Program-made: the position numbers and the translations under genes
Shown: in pieces, positions 1 to 12,263 of the stretch
Layout of the letters: each line of letters starts with the position of its first letter
How positions within the stretch are numbered: position 1 is the first letter of the stretch
The notes under the pieces: generated by a model
The model's database searches: none
What the model was told of the DNA's origin: nothing
Seen by the model: only the letters and a program-made list of their open reading frames with translations
From: Aphidius gifuensis
Lineage: Eukaryota > Arthropoda > Insecta > Hymenoptera > Braconidae
Length of the DNA stretch: 64,000 nt
Assembly: GCF_014905175.1 (NCBI RefSeq)
Contig: NC_057788.1
Location: forward strand, 5,828,001 to 5,892,000
Direction of reading: 5' to 3'

Positions 1-3000
1 TACTTTTTTATTAATAATAATTTTATTTAAGCGATAAATTTAATTTTTTATATCTTTATATAATTAAATTATGTTTATATAATAAAATATGTCCTTGTGT
101 GTCGGAAAAATCAAATCCAATTACAATAACATAATATCATTCTCAATAACAATAATAATCATAATAAAAAAAACATATATATTGCAAAGTAAAAATAATT
201 GAATTTTTTTTGGTTTAGTATTTACACATTAAAAATGTTTATAACACGTATATTTATGGGATTTTATTTTATGATGTGACGTAAAAATGTATACTTAAAT
301 TGTGAAAAATAAGAAGATTGAAGTTGAGGAGTATCATGTGTCTAAGATGATATTTATCTAATCTTCTGAAATGATATGGATCAAAAGAGAGAAAAAAAAG
401 AGGGGTGTAAATTTAATGCTATTAACACGAAATATAATTTTTAACGTGTGTGTATATATATACTGTGTCCTGGAACGACATAAAGTTTATCGAGTAAACA
501 TCAATCATGAGCTGGTAAAAGCGTTAAAACATTGCCTGGTCTGTATATATATGACCATGTGTTTGATAATATACATATACGAATAGATGTAAAATTTGAT
601 ATGGCTATTTTACAGCGTGTGTGTGTGCAATTATATATACACATACAAAATATTATTACTATTATTATTATTGTGACCTATATGTGTATGCATGTGTGAT
701 AATAGTCATTTGTGAATCAGCGATATGGCATTTTTATTGTCATATCATTTGGCACTTGCACGAGTTTTCAAAAAATATATAAATATAAAATACAGGATAT
801 TAAGGAAGAAATAAAAATTGTAATGATGATGAATGAAAATAAAACAAAGAATAAAAAATAAATAATATATATATGTATACAGTCATCATGTAATAAAAAT
901 TTATATAATAAAAAAAAAAAAAATGATGGCATGATAGTTTGTGTTGGTTCGTGTGATGCGTGATAATCGGGTAATCGCGTGAAGGCGGAAATTCAAGGCG
1001 GTAAAATGCCACGATGTATTAAGTTGATGTAAAAGTGTGCAAAAGGACTCTTATGATATTATGTTATACGTGTTATATTGTAGTGGTTTTACGTATAATC
1101 GATAGTGGTTGTTGAGTTATCGAGAAAGATAAAATGTGGTCAGACTGATCGAGCTTCTCTGCGTGTCACTATATAATATATTTTCAAAGCCACATCACAC
1201 GTATCATCAACTTTTTTTATTGTTGAATTTTTATTTTAAAAAAAGCATGCAAACTTTTCTATATTCATCAGATTTATATAGACAAATTTTTATTCATTAT
1301 TTATAGACATAATAATTATAGAAAAAGCTTTTTAAAATATTTTTAAACTGAATATTAAAAAATAAGCATAATAATTGGGGCTAATTAAAAATAAATAAAT
1401 GGAAATTACGAAAATAAATAGTCAATAAATTCATATAAATAAAAATATGGTTATTTTTTAATATACTCATTTAATTTTTATATATCTCAACTAATTATCA
1501 TTTTATTTATTCATTTTCATAATTTCCATTGACCTATATTTAAATTAAAAATATATATAAAAATAAAATTAATATTCAATTTATTTTTTGCTTTACTCGC
1601 AAAAAGTTTAAATTCAGTACACGCGGGGGGTTGTTTGATAAAATTTATAAATCGTTGAAAATTTGAAATACATATTTATATGTATATATAATATAAAAAG
1701 CGGTTTTGATGTGGTATATATAGAGAGCTTTCTGTACCGAATTGCCCCCTAATTTTGAAAGCAAAATTGCAGCCACCGTATAGTGCCCACAAGACTCCTC
1801 ATCCGTGTATAACTACCGGGCGTCACGCCACGGTATTACCATAGAACTCTTGGTACACACTTTCCACATATATAAATATACACACACGTATAAACTAACA
1901 CAATATATACATAGATATATTATAAATACAATGATTACGATTATAGCTCATCGATAACGTTCAGATTATTCCAAATAGCTTGCGTCAGTTAGTGTCATAG
2001 ACACGCGGAAAATATATATATCTATACGCAAATTTAATTGATGGATATTTAATCTACCCTCAGCATTTTCATTTTTCATATCTCTATTGTTTGAAAATGA
2101 TTTTTTTTTTTTATTCAAATATTCGGCAAACCCTATATTAATATATCATTCATATTGTCAACTTTTTTTTTTGTTTTTGATTGCGATTATTTTTATTATT
2201 TTATTTATTTTAAATTTTAAATATCATAGAAAAATAATCACGTTGAATAATTCAACAAATGACCATCCAATTACTGATGTTAAATTTATATATATATATA
2301 TGCACTACTGTACTATCAATTCTTAATTAAGCTCATACAAAACGGATGCGCCTGTTGGCAGTGTATTTTACTCTATGGTCGATTGAGATAGACAAACTGA
2401 TATATCGAAAATTTGGCCAAGTTTCAACTGCAAATTATCGAAACACGTCAACTTTAAATATATATGTAGTAAATTTTTGGTTTATCTTATTTTATTCACT
2501 TAATTATATCGTATATAAATTTATATTTAATTATTTTTTTAAAAATAAATTGGCTTGTAAAAAATTTTCTACTAATTAAACAAAAAAAAAACCTAAAAAT
2601 TAAATTAATCATAATAAAATTTAGGTCAAAATTAAATAACCAGTGGAAAATGACAATAACGATGCACAAAGTTTATAAAATAAAAAATAAAAAAAGTATC
2701 TAGCTCAATTCCGTAAATATGGAAAAGCATTGTTTCACAGTTAAAAGTGCGAAACTGCATGCCCGTTATTTCATTTTGTTCATCAACGAATGAATTGACC
2801 ATTGTATTTTAGACCTTTTTTTTTTTTTTACACTTTTTCATAGTAGACAATTTTCATTTTTATTTTTTTCATTTTGGCTTTAAATATATACGCGCCTATA
2901 TATTTTTGTTGGATATTTTTTTTATTTTTACTAACATTTCGGCTTATTTTCAACTGTGTCTGCGAACCTCATCACAAAACTATATGTATATATTGTATAT

Positions 3001-3051
3001 ATAGTGTGTTAATACGTGCATATATGTGTATTTTTTATATTTGTGTTGTTT
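1..3051. other. gene-free AT-rich stretch
   Basis: I see no supportable coding exon, tRNA or transposon here. The stretch is low-complexity A/T sequence with (TA)n runs and homopolymers. A somewhat GC-richer island lies at about 1,620-1,860, and another at about 930-1,170. The short open frames lack splice sites, codon bias or recognisable motifs and look like chance frames. The region could be intergenic, or intronic to the minus-strand gene whose exon lies at 6,463-6,692. Confidence 0.6.
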
Positions 3052-3228
3052 GGGACGGCTTGCACCAAGGGAAATCCGCCCGGTCAGTTAGCTCAATAGA
3101 TAAAGCGGAAATCCGAACTGGATGAGGCTGATAAAACTAATGATTTACGAAGAGTTGGAGGGCATGCGCCTCGACGCATCAACGTGCCATGCATTCAATC
3201 CCTCATACCCTTTTTTTTTTTTTTTTTT
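3052..3228 (+). repeat. tRNA-like, Pol III-type element (SINE or tRNA-derived fragment candidate)
   Basis: This is a sharp island of balanced base composition in AT-rich surroundings. Positions 3,088-3,106 read like a tRNA D-arm and A box (TTAGCTCAATAGA, then TAAAGC). Positions 3,191-3,201 (GCATTCAATCC) resemble a B box. A run of 18 T at 3,211-3,228 would terminate RNA polymerase III. The A-B distance of about 100 bases is too long for an ordinary tRNA without an intron, and I could not fold a convincing acceptor stem. A tRNA-derived SINE or tRNA pseudogene is therefore likelier than a working tRNA. No second copy was seen in the window. Confidence 0.4.
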
Positions 3229-6200
3229 ATATTCTAGTGTCTATGTTTTTATTTTTTTTTATATCTACTATTTTTTTTTTTAACGTCGACAGAGGGCTTA
3301 TTGGTCTACACAGGCTTTGCTCGCTTCTTTCAATTTATTTTCCATCAACCAGTTAAAAAAGAAACAAAAAAATAGATAAAAAATTATCATTATTGTGATA
3401 ATTTACTATTAAAATAATATTGAAAAGGAAAAAATGTTTTAATAGTATATTAAAAAAAAATTTTTTATTACTATTTATTGCTTATTTTCTCGTTGGATAA
3501 TGAAGTTTATGAAATTTTATGTAACTCGTTAGAATTTTATTTGATTTTTTTTTTTTTTTAAACAAAGTATTAGATGTCTTGTTTTTATTATAGATAAAAG
3601 ACTTTTGGAAATTGCTGTTTGTGATTAGGATAGAGTAAACAAGGTACCAATAACATGCTAATTTGAATAGATGTAAAAGCAAAAGAGAGAGAGAGAGGAG
3701 AATGGGTCATTGCGTTAGTATAGAATGGAAGGCCAGTTGGACGCTTTTCATGAATAGAGTTTAATATATATGTAACATCACGAGATTCGATGAGGGAATC
3801 AAACTATACTATTGGCATCAATTTCTCCTGCCAATCTGATGCCCGATGCCTTTGGTTTGATGAACGTGATTTTCTGAGGGAATATTGATTTTTGATAGTT
3901 GTACATGCATGACGAGATTACAAAAATAAAATAAAAAAAAAAAAGAGATTTAAACTTTTCTTCTTTTTTAATATACTTTTTATTTTAGAATAAAACATTG
4001 ATTTGATAGTTGAAATGAAGCTTTTCTTTTATTTTTATTTCTCTTCTTTTTTTCGTACTTTATTTTTTTCTATCTACTTTAGTAATTTTTATTTTTTATT
4101 TGAAAAAAAAAAAAAACTTGTCAATGGTCGTCATTTCATCAATTCAAAGGAGAAAAAAAATCATATAAAAAATTTGCCGACCCAAGTTGTATCTAAAGCT
4201 TCGATCAATTGGTATACGACAAAATCGAAATTTTCAAATACAATTTTTTTTTTTACTAGGATTACGTTTTTTTTTTATTTTTTTTTTTTCTATTTTTTCT
4301 TTTCATTGTCGCCAGATTGTTTTATAAAAATGTAGAGTGTACGTGACCCGAGGGATAAAAAAAATTGCGCGTTGGGATATAAAAATTTCTTGGCACGAGT
4401 CAAAAAAAAAAAAATAAAAAATAAATTTTTGAAAAAAAAAAAAAGAAACAAAAAATAAATAAGCCAGAAGTTAGGTCCATTGGCAAGACAAGTCTTTTAT
4501 CTGTAGTCCAATAACAATATCCTAAGATCACAGTAACATCACGTATATTACCGAAGAAAAAAAAATAAAAATAACCAACGAGATGAGAGTCAATGTCTGT
4601 CCAGAAAAATCAAAACTCAATTGGTCAACTATTCGAATTCTTCTCTTGTACTTGTTTGTTCTCGTTCGTTGATATTGATCATTGTCATTGCGAACTGAAT
4701 GAAACATTTTTCAACATAAAACCAATATTTTTATTGAGAATCAATTGGTTATTTTAAAACCTTTATTCAAAAATATATATATTATTTATATAAAAATAAA
4801 TATTTGCTATAAAAAAAATTACAGTGTCTGCATTTAGAACAAATATTTAAACTTTTATTATTTGAAAACAAAAATAAATGAAAAAACGAAAACAAAACGA
4901 CAAAGTGATCAAAATAATAAACTTTTTCAATATAAATTATTATCGAGAAATTGAAATTAAAAATACAATATTATTTTTATATTTTGACACAAAAAAAAAA
5001 AGAGAAAAGAAAAACATCGATTTTGAAAAAAGCACGTATTTTCCAAGACATCATAGATGTCAAATTATTGGACATGATAGTTGTACGACATGCATATAGA
5101 TAGAGACCACTGTCGAATAAAAAATATAAAATTGAGAAAAAAATAAAAGTGTCAGGTTTATGCTACGGGGAACATTGACTGCAAATGTCAAAAATACACA
5201 GTTGCAACTTGCACATGAAGGCACATCAATGTGATGAGAAAAAAAGTTGAATCGTTTAAAAATTTTGACAATAAAGAAAGCTCGAAAATCTCGGCAAAAG
5301 AAATTTTTTTTTTTAAATAAAAAAAAAACCATATACCAAGAGGGTAAGAATGAGTTCAAATAAGGTACATGAGTGCAATTCTCTAGCAAGGTATATAGTT
5401 GTAGCTATGCGAAATTCAGCACGCGACAACGATACAATTTGGAGCTTTGCAACGCCGGCATGTGACAATACAATGTGCTACGTGACTTGTACAAGAACAC
5501 GAGAATGTGCCTTCTGTATATATAACATAACACATGTGCTATACTATCACACAAATACAATTTTATATAAACCAATATATACACATACATCATGTACAAT
5601 GGACAAACGTATTTTAATGCACGTAATGTTACTACATACATGCATATATATATATATGAAATCTAGTGAACAATTTCTGTCGTTCTTACTCAGTCATTTT
5701 AGTTTATTTCTTTTGCACCAGTAATATTCTGTACACACAAGAGCGCGCAACAGCGTGTTACGACTTTACCCTCTTCTTTTTTTTTTTTTTTTTTTCATAT
5801 TTAACTTTTCCCTTAAAAAAATTCTAGACACACTACCACACACACAACACATGTGTATTACTCACGAATTTATACTATTTTATAATATATATTATATACA
5901 TATACTTTTTAATGTTGCATCGCTTTGAATGTTCTTGCCAACATTTTTAGTGTATCTTGAAATTCGTAAGATTTATCAGATTCTCATAATGCAATATTCA
6001 AGTTTTTCAAGAAATATGATTAAAATCTAAATAGCACAATTTTTTTTGATATTTATATGTTATTTAATTATAATGAATCATCATTGATGATGAAAAAAAT
6101 TAAAAGAATGAGATAATAAAATAAAAAACTTTAAAGAAAAAATTATCTTTGGTAAATAAATATGGATTTTATTTTAGTATGAGTTAATATATATTTGTTG

Positions 6201-6462
6201 GAAGTATATATAATGGGTGTATGTATGGGTGAGACAACATTGGAAATATGTTTGTCAGAGCAAAAGATAGGCCATCTGGCGCGTGATAACGATAACCCAG
6301 CGGCAAATAGAGCATCAAACTCAAATTATTAAAAAAAAAAAAAAAAAAATTCTACTAGTAATAATAATAGTAACATTATAAAATAATACAAAATTATTTA
6401 AATAATAATAATGTAAACATTTATAAAATAATAATAATATATAAATAAATATAAAAACTCAC
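3229..6462. other. gene-free AT-rich stretch, one weak candidate exon
   Basis: This is mostly homopolymer-rich DNA, with poly-T at about 5,780-5,796 and poly-A near 6,330. Both strands carry overlapping open frames at about 5,060-5,720 that look like noise. The only item worth noting is a minus-strand segment at 3,810-3,873. It follows a good acceptor (TATTCCCTCAG), is GC-richer than its surroundings, and is phase-compatible with the exon ending at 6,463. Its donor (GTATAG) is weak. Confidence 0.5.
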
Positions 6463-6692
6463 GTATTTTCCTTTTGGTTATCAATATTATTTTGATGTGA
6501 TCTTGTTGATTGCACCTTTGAATATGGATGTGGATGATGCGACACATTATTGTTATTGTTATTATTAATATTATTATTATTAGTGTTATTATTATTATTA
6601 TTTTGCATATGTACTTTGTTGGCATTGCCATCGGTTGGCGAGCCCGGCGATATTTTGCCCGCCAAGGCATTTAAAGACTGTAACATTTTCAT
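6463..6692 (-). CDS. first coding exon of an unrecognised protein with a poly-Asn tract (partial gene)
   Basis: The ATG at 6,692-6,690 opens a 76-codon frame (plus two bases) that ends at a textbook donor, AAAATAC|GTGAGT, at 6,463/6,462. An in-frame TAA lies 36 bases upstream of the ATG, so this is the first possible start in the exon. The first 30 residues begin MKMLQSLNALAGKISPGSP and use GC-richer codons than the surrounding DNA, which supports real coding. They are followed by an Asn-rich tract of about 20 residues encoded by (AAT/AAC)n, then a His/Ser/Gln-rich stretch ending QKEN. There is no signal peptide or membrane segment, so a cytosolic or nuclear regulatory protein seems likely. 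A plausible acceptor (TTAATGTTTCAG) at 7,172 would make the whole exon 6,463-7,171, with about 480 bases of 5' UTR. Downstream exons should lie at lower coordinates, probably outside the window. I do not recognise the family. Confidence 0.6.
6544..6603. repeat. trinucleotide tract encoding poly-Asn
   Basis: On the plus strand this is TTA/TTG triplets. Read on the minus strand in the frame of the enclosing exon it gives about 20 Asn codons, interrupted by one Thr and one Ile. Such a tract is prone to length change between individuals. Confidence 0.7.
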
Positions 6693-7171
6693 TGAAAATA
6701 ATTTGTTTTTTTTATTTACGCGTTAATAATTAAATTGACACTCACTAAATACACTCACGAATTTTAAAACAATAATGTTGTTTGTTGTTTACGTAGCACA
6801 CTATTATTAAACTTTATTTTTTATATTTTTTTTTTTTATTCGAAATAATGTTTTATTTATTTTACTATTTTTTCATTATTGAATTTTCTTGGTATGATGT
6901 ATTTAATTCACACAATTCAACACTATTGTAATGTAACACTTGATAAAGGGATCACTTGTATTGTTTATTTAGTTTGTTTGTAAAGCCAGATGTCTTTTTG
7001 GTGTCACGAATGCTTCGAGAATATTTAATTAACTTCGTTTATATATATGGATGAAGAACCTGAGGCACAATCGTTGTCGTAAATGTCGTATTGTACGCTA
7101 TTTTATTATGTTCAACAGTGCAGTTGTTATCAGTTTTATTCAATCGATAACGCCCTTTCTGCTTTGACTCT
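6693..7171 (-). other. probable 5' UTR part of the exon at 6,463-7,171
   Basis: The segment runs from a pyrimidine-rich acceptor at 7,172-7,190 to the ATG at 6,692. It contains stop codons in the frame of the coding part, as expected of a leader. The splice acceptor is the only positive evidence, so the transcript could also begin inside this segment. Confidence 0.35.
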
Positions 7172-9684
7172 CTGAAACATTAAAAGAAAATTATATATAT
7201 ATTTATAATTATTTAATCAAATAAAAAAAAAGGTTTTTGATAAGTTGGATATATAGTCTAGGGGAAAAATTGATAAGATTACAGTGATTGTCAAAGATGA
7301 TTATTATTTTTTTATTTTTTTTTTTTATACTATGCTATATATATATTGGAGTTTGATAAAAAAAATATTCCATCTGTTTATTAGAGTATTAAAATATAAT
7401 TGAAAAAAGATAAAAAAAAAAATAAATTAATCAATTTTAAAAATAAGAATATTAAATTACTGTTAAATAAAAAAATTCCAAAATAAATTCAGTGGAAAAT
7501 ATTGATAATTTTTAATAAAATTTAAAATTTAATTTTCCATTATATTTTTATTTTAATTTAACGAAGAACTCTCAGTTGAGAATGCAATTTACAAAACGAA
7601 AGTAAGCAAGAATTTTATATACATGTATAGTTCCAATCGCTTTTTTTTTTTAAATAAAATAAAAAAAGTAAAAATGAAATATACTAGAGTTGGAAGAAGA
7701 AAAAAAGAAAAAAGTAACTGGTTTACAACGAGTCAATTAAAAGTTTAAGTTTAATTAGAAACTCAGCTCGTACGCAACGAGGCGCGCGGAAGGCACCGGA
7801 TCAGAAATTTTACGTGGTATTGGTAATTGTATTTTATCTGTGCATGTAGATAAACTAGTCACATGTGTGTACGTGTGATGTAAGGGTGGTAACAATGAAC
7901 AAAAAAGAAAAAACATTTAAAAATAGTCGAAAATAGAACAAAATGTGAGTCGAAGCGTTGAAAAGAGTAGATAAATAAAAGAAAAAAGTAAAAAAAAAAA
8001 GAAATTGAGAAAGCAAGCATATAGGAGAGTTCAAATGCTACCCTCGTTTGACTCATTCTCTCATTTTTTCTTTTCTATTTCCAACATTTTTCAACCCCCT
8101 TTGGTCCTACATTTGCTCGTCTTTCGGTTCCGTTCAACGGACTTTCCAAGTACAAGCTCCCTTTGTTCTCCCTAGTGTCTTTTTTTTATCATTTTTTTTT
8201 TTTTGTTTTCATTCTTCTCACTCTCACTTTATTTTCTTGCATTTTTCCCTCGAGATAGTCTCTCAGGACTTGTGTCTTTTCACTGCACTGTAAACGAAAG
8301 ATTTGAAGATGCGGAAAACGAGCAAGATAATTTTTGCAGTCAACAATGTTTTTATTTATTTATTTTTTTCATTTTATTTTATTTTTGTTGTTCAGTATTT
8401 TCACACGTGCTGTTCATTAATGCTGTAATGAATGTTTTTTTTTTTTTTTTTTCATCAAATAAAGATTGAAGGGAGCACAATTTACTGCATCACAAAACAC
8501 AAAAAAAAAAAAACAAAAAAAGGAAATGGCAAATAATTTTGGTAGATTGGTCCCCGAGAGATTTGCGAATAAACCGTGTGCGATTTAGCACACGTATATA
8601 TATATGTATGTAATTTAGGAATGTATATATATATATACATAATTCTGAACTTTGGAGGTTTAACTGAAGGCTTTTGTTCCTTACGTTCAAAGTCCTCGAG
8701 ACTTTACCAGTAGATTTCATACCGAAGTACTTGTTCACACCCTCTATTCACCTGCGCACAATATAACAAGTGAAAATTCATCTTGATTTTTTTCTTCTAT
8801 TATTTCCCTTTTTCCATTCTTTTGTTATTTGTTTTTTTACTTTTTCACACTTTTGTTTTCACCGTTTGTTTGATTTATTTATATTCATTCTTTTTTTTTT
8901 TTTACTTGTTTTGTATATTATAATTTTTTTTTTTTTCCATTTTGAGTATCATTGAATTAAACACGACACACTTATTGAGCCATGAAATTTTCATTCACAA
9001 TATCAAGCAACAAATTTACGCTAAAATGCAGGGCTTTATACTTGGCTCGTCACTCGACTCATTTGAGTGCTCAAATTAAAATTCATGTTACTTGTGATGG
9101 GTTGGAGAAGCGATTACGAATTAGTCAAGTATATGATTTTCATACTGAAATATGCATTATACTAATGGCAGGTGCTAATTATTTTTTTATTATTTTTATT
9201 ATTTGAAAATTAATAGAAAATAATTAATGAAATTTATAAAATATTTAAAAATTTAAATTACTATAAATTAAAATATGTATGTACCTGATTTTTTTTTTTT
9301 TACACTATCAATAACGTATTGAACTTGTGAATTTAATAAATGCAAATATATATTTGATAAATAATATAGCCAAGCACCGGTAGCAACACCTGAACTCAAC
9401 TGAGATCGTGTCTGAAAGCGACAAGCCACGCAGCCTCGTATACTCGTTATCACTTATCGTGTTATCAGTCGGTCTCCCTTCCAATCAGTTTATTTTCAGT
9501 TTACTTTTTTCTCATTCGAGATAAAAATGAGTCAAAATAAAATAAATATAAAATAAAAAATAATAAAAGATGAAGACAAAATAAAAGTATGATAATAAAG
9601 AGAAAAACAAAAAAAAAAATAAAATAATAAGGTAACAACCTGATAAAAGAAAATTACAAAAAGAAAAAAAATTGGTGGTTGTGA
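7172..9684. other. gene-free stretch
   Basis: I see no gene. The DNA is rich in poly-T tracts (8,190-8,205, 8,436-8,450, 8,892-8,903) and pyrimidine-rich plus-strand sequence at 8,050-8,260, which produces Phe/Ser-rich chance frames on one strand and Lys-rich ones on the other. It is probably intronic or upstream sequence of the gene starting at 6,692. Confidence 0.55.
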
Positions 9685-9750
9685 TGGTGGTGGTGGTGGT
9701 GGTGGTGGTGGTGGTGGTGGTGGTGGTGGTGGTGGTGGTGGTGGTGGTGG
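9685..9750. repeat. (TGG)n microsatellite
   Basis: This is an essentially perfect TGG trinucleotide run of 22 units, preceded by imperfect TGG/TGA triplets from about 9,673. A GC-rich patch with a C-run and G-run follows at 9,855-9,960. Neither strand shows a supportable exon around it: the plus frame at 9,819 gives Ser/Pro runs, and the minus frame gives a Gly run closed by a stop with no start. Confidence 0.9.
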
Positions 9751-12210
9751 AAGAGAATGAAAAAAAAAAATTTATATATATATATATATGATTTTGATTA
9801 CCTGAATCATCATTTCATATGGCGTCGTCTTCAGTTTTTTCATCCCCATCGACAGCCTCTTCCTCGCCCCCACCGCCGCCGCCTCCTCCCCCTTTTGATC
9901 CTTTTTTTATCTCAGCCGTGATGGCAAGGGGGGGCGGGCCTCGGCGTTATTTCCGAGGCTCAATCATCACTACCCTCGTCGTTTTTTTTCGTTTTTTTTT
10001 TTTTTGCTTATTCTCTCACTTGGTGGTTTGCTTTACGATATTTTTGATTGGACCTAACCAAGATCAAATAAGATGAGAAAAATAAATAAATATCTTTATA
10101 AAAAATAAAAAATAACAATCATAATTATATATCTAAAAAAGAATATATATAAAACTTCATATTGATATATTTTAAATTTATTCTTTTAAAGAATCAAACA
10201 GCATAATTTTTTAATTATTTTTAATATGGTGCAGTCATCATCATAAAAGAATAAAAAGTTGGAATGAGTGATACAAATAAAAACTTGATAAAACAAGTAG
10301 AAAATGAAAATATAAAAAAAATTAAAACAATTATTAGGATAAAAGTTATGAACGATATCATTTTAAGTGTCGCCTAAACTACGAGGATTTGTTTGTCGGT
10401 ATGTCTAACAGCAAGTTGTCCAACAACACCAACCAGGTTTGACTCATATATAAATACACACACATGACGTAAATAATAGTACCAACAAAGAGGCATTGTT
10501 CATCTTGTTGTTAGGTGGAATCCATCCAGAGAGTTGGTCTACTATTTACTTGTGTCCTAACTCAACATTGTTCAATGCACACGGTGCTTGCATTTGTGAA
10601 GCATTATTTGATGTATATTATACCATTTGCACCTAAACTTTTGTTCGCAATAAATATATATAATTATGATTATTTCATATTTCTGTATAGTCTATAACTA
10701 CTATTATTATTAATTAATTATAAATTCAAATATTATATTTGTCAAGATATAATTAATTATTGTGTATTTCAAATTTAAACCAGAATCTTATATATATTAT
10801 ATTAAGTAATTAATTAATATTTATATTTTAATAATTTATATTTTTTTATACATAAATTAAAATTATAAAATATTTGTGAAATTATTCACAAGCATTATAG
10901 CCAGTTTCACTATTGTGCTTTTCATCAAATATAATGGAATTTCCATAATATACAAGTGATGTGCTTGTGTAGGCATGAAAATTAGTTGACAAATAATAAT
11001 ATTGTACAAACTAAAAGTATATATTGCAAAGACTCGAGACAAGCAAAATTATATAGATATATATATATTTTATATATATAAACTAATGAAATTTACAACT
11101 ATATAATTGAAATGGTTACTCAATTACAACAGCAGACCAGGTGGAAGCCCATAACAAAAGCAACAGACGTTAAAACTTGTTTAATTTATATTAACAGTTT
11201 TTATTTTCTTTTTAATAATATTATTATTATTATTATTATCTTAATTATCTTAATTGACTTTTCGTTTTTTAATTATATTATTATTATTATTTTATATAAA
11301 TTTTCTTGTATCTTGAGAACTTGAGAGTTAAATTCCGAGAAAATATATATTGAGACAAAATAAAAAAATTTATCTTTGTTATGCGAATACGAAGAAAGGT
11401 AAAATATGCGTTTGATATAAATTTTTTTTTTTTTTTTTTTTTTTTTCTGTCAGAGATATCTTTAAAGATAAGCATAACAGTGCAGGCAAAAGCAAGGGTA
11501 AAAATAAATAATAAAAAAAATATATATTTAAAGTAGCAGATGAGAATATGCTCTATATCGTTATTGCTCGATTTTATATATAAAGTAATTTTCCAGCATG
11601 GGATATGCATCGATTTTTTAACAAAAAAAAAAAAATTAAAAAAAAAAAACAAAAAATTTTATGCAATCATGTAACGTGGAAAAATATTATTTGCATTTTT
11701 ATTGAACACTGCAGCCTTGTGTTCTTTAATGCTTTTTTTATTCACGTTTTTTTAAATGTATATATTACTAATACACATAAAAATTTTATTTGATTACTTT
11801 GAAAAAAAAAAAAAACTATTTTAACCTACATATATAATTAACTATAATAATTTCAAATAAATTTATTCGATTTTAATTGATAAATTTCCAGTTAAATTGT
11901 ATATATATGTTTGCAATTTTTCCTGGTAATTTTAATCTAATAAAAATATGATTTTTATTGAATTATGAATAAAATAAAATGTATAAAGTACAAAACGGAA
12001 GATATATATAAACAGTTTATATGTGTATATAGATATATGCGGATAAATGAAATCGGGTTTGTGAGATAAGACGCCCCATGTGGCATCAATGCATGGCACG
12101 AAGCACGAACGCCCCTCAACAGTAAACACCCTCTCTTCCTTTTATTTTTTTCTAGTCCCAATATATATATATATATATATTTATTACTGATAGTTTATGT
12201 TTGAGCCCAA

Positions 12211-12263
12211 GCTGCTACTACTACTACTACTACTACTACTGCTACTACTTCTGCTGCTGCTGC
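12211..12263. repeat. (CTA)n/(CTG)n trinucleotide microsatellite
   Basis: Alternating CTA and CTG/CTT triplets run for about 50 bases, just downstream of an (AT)n run at 12,160-12,181. No exon context is visible. Confidence 0.8.

Noticed and set aside
4003..4335. 110-codon plus-strand open frame
   Set aside because: The translation is Phe/Lys homopolymer noise from poly-T and poly-A tracts, with no splice sites or motifs.
5060..5724. Overlapping open frames on both strands near 5.1-5.7 kb
   Set aside because: Both strands are equally open, there is no coding bias or recognisable domain, and no promoter or splice support.
9819..10076. Ser/Pro-rich 85-codon plus-strand frame
   Set aside because: It comes from a simple-sequence GC patch followed by poly-T. 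The reverse frame gives poly-Gly. No start context or splice sites favour either.
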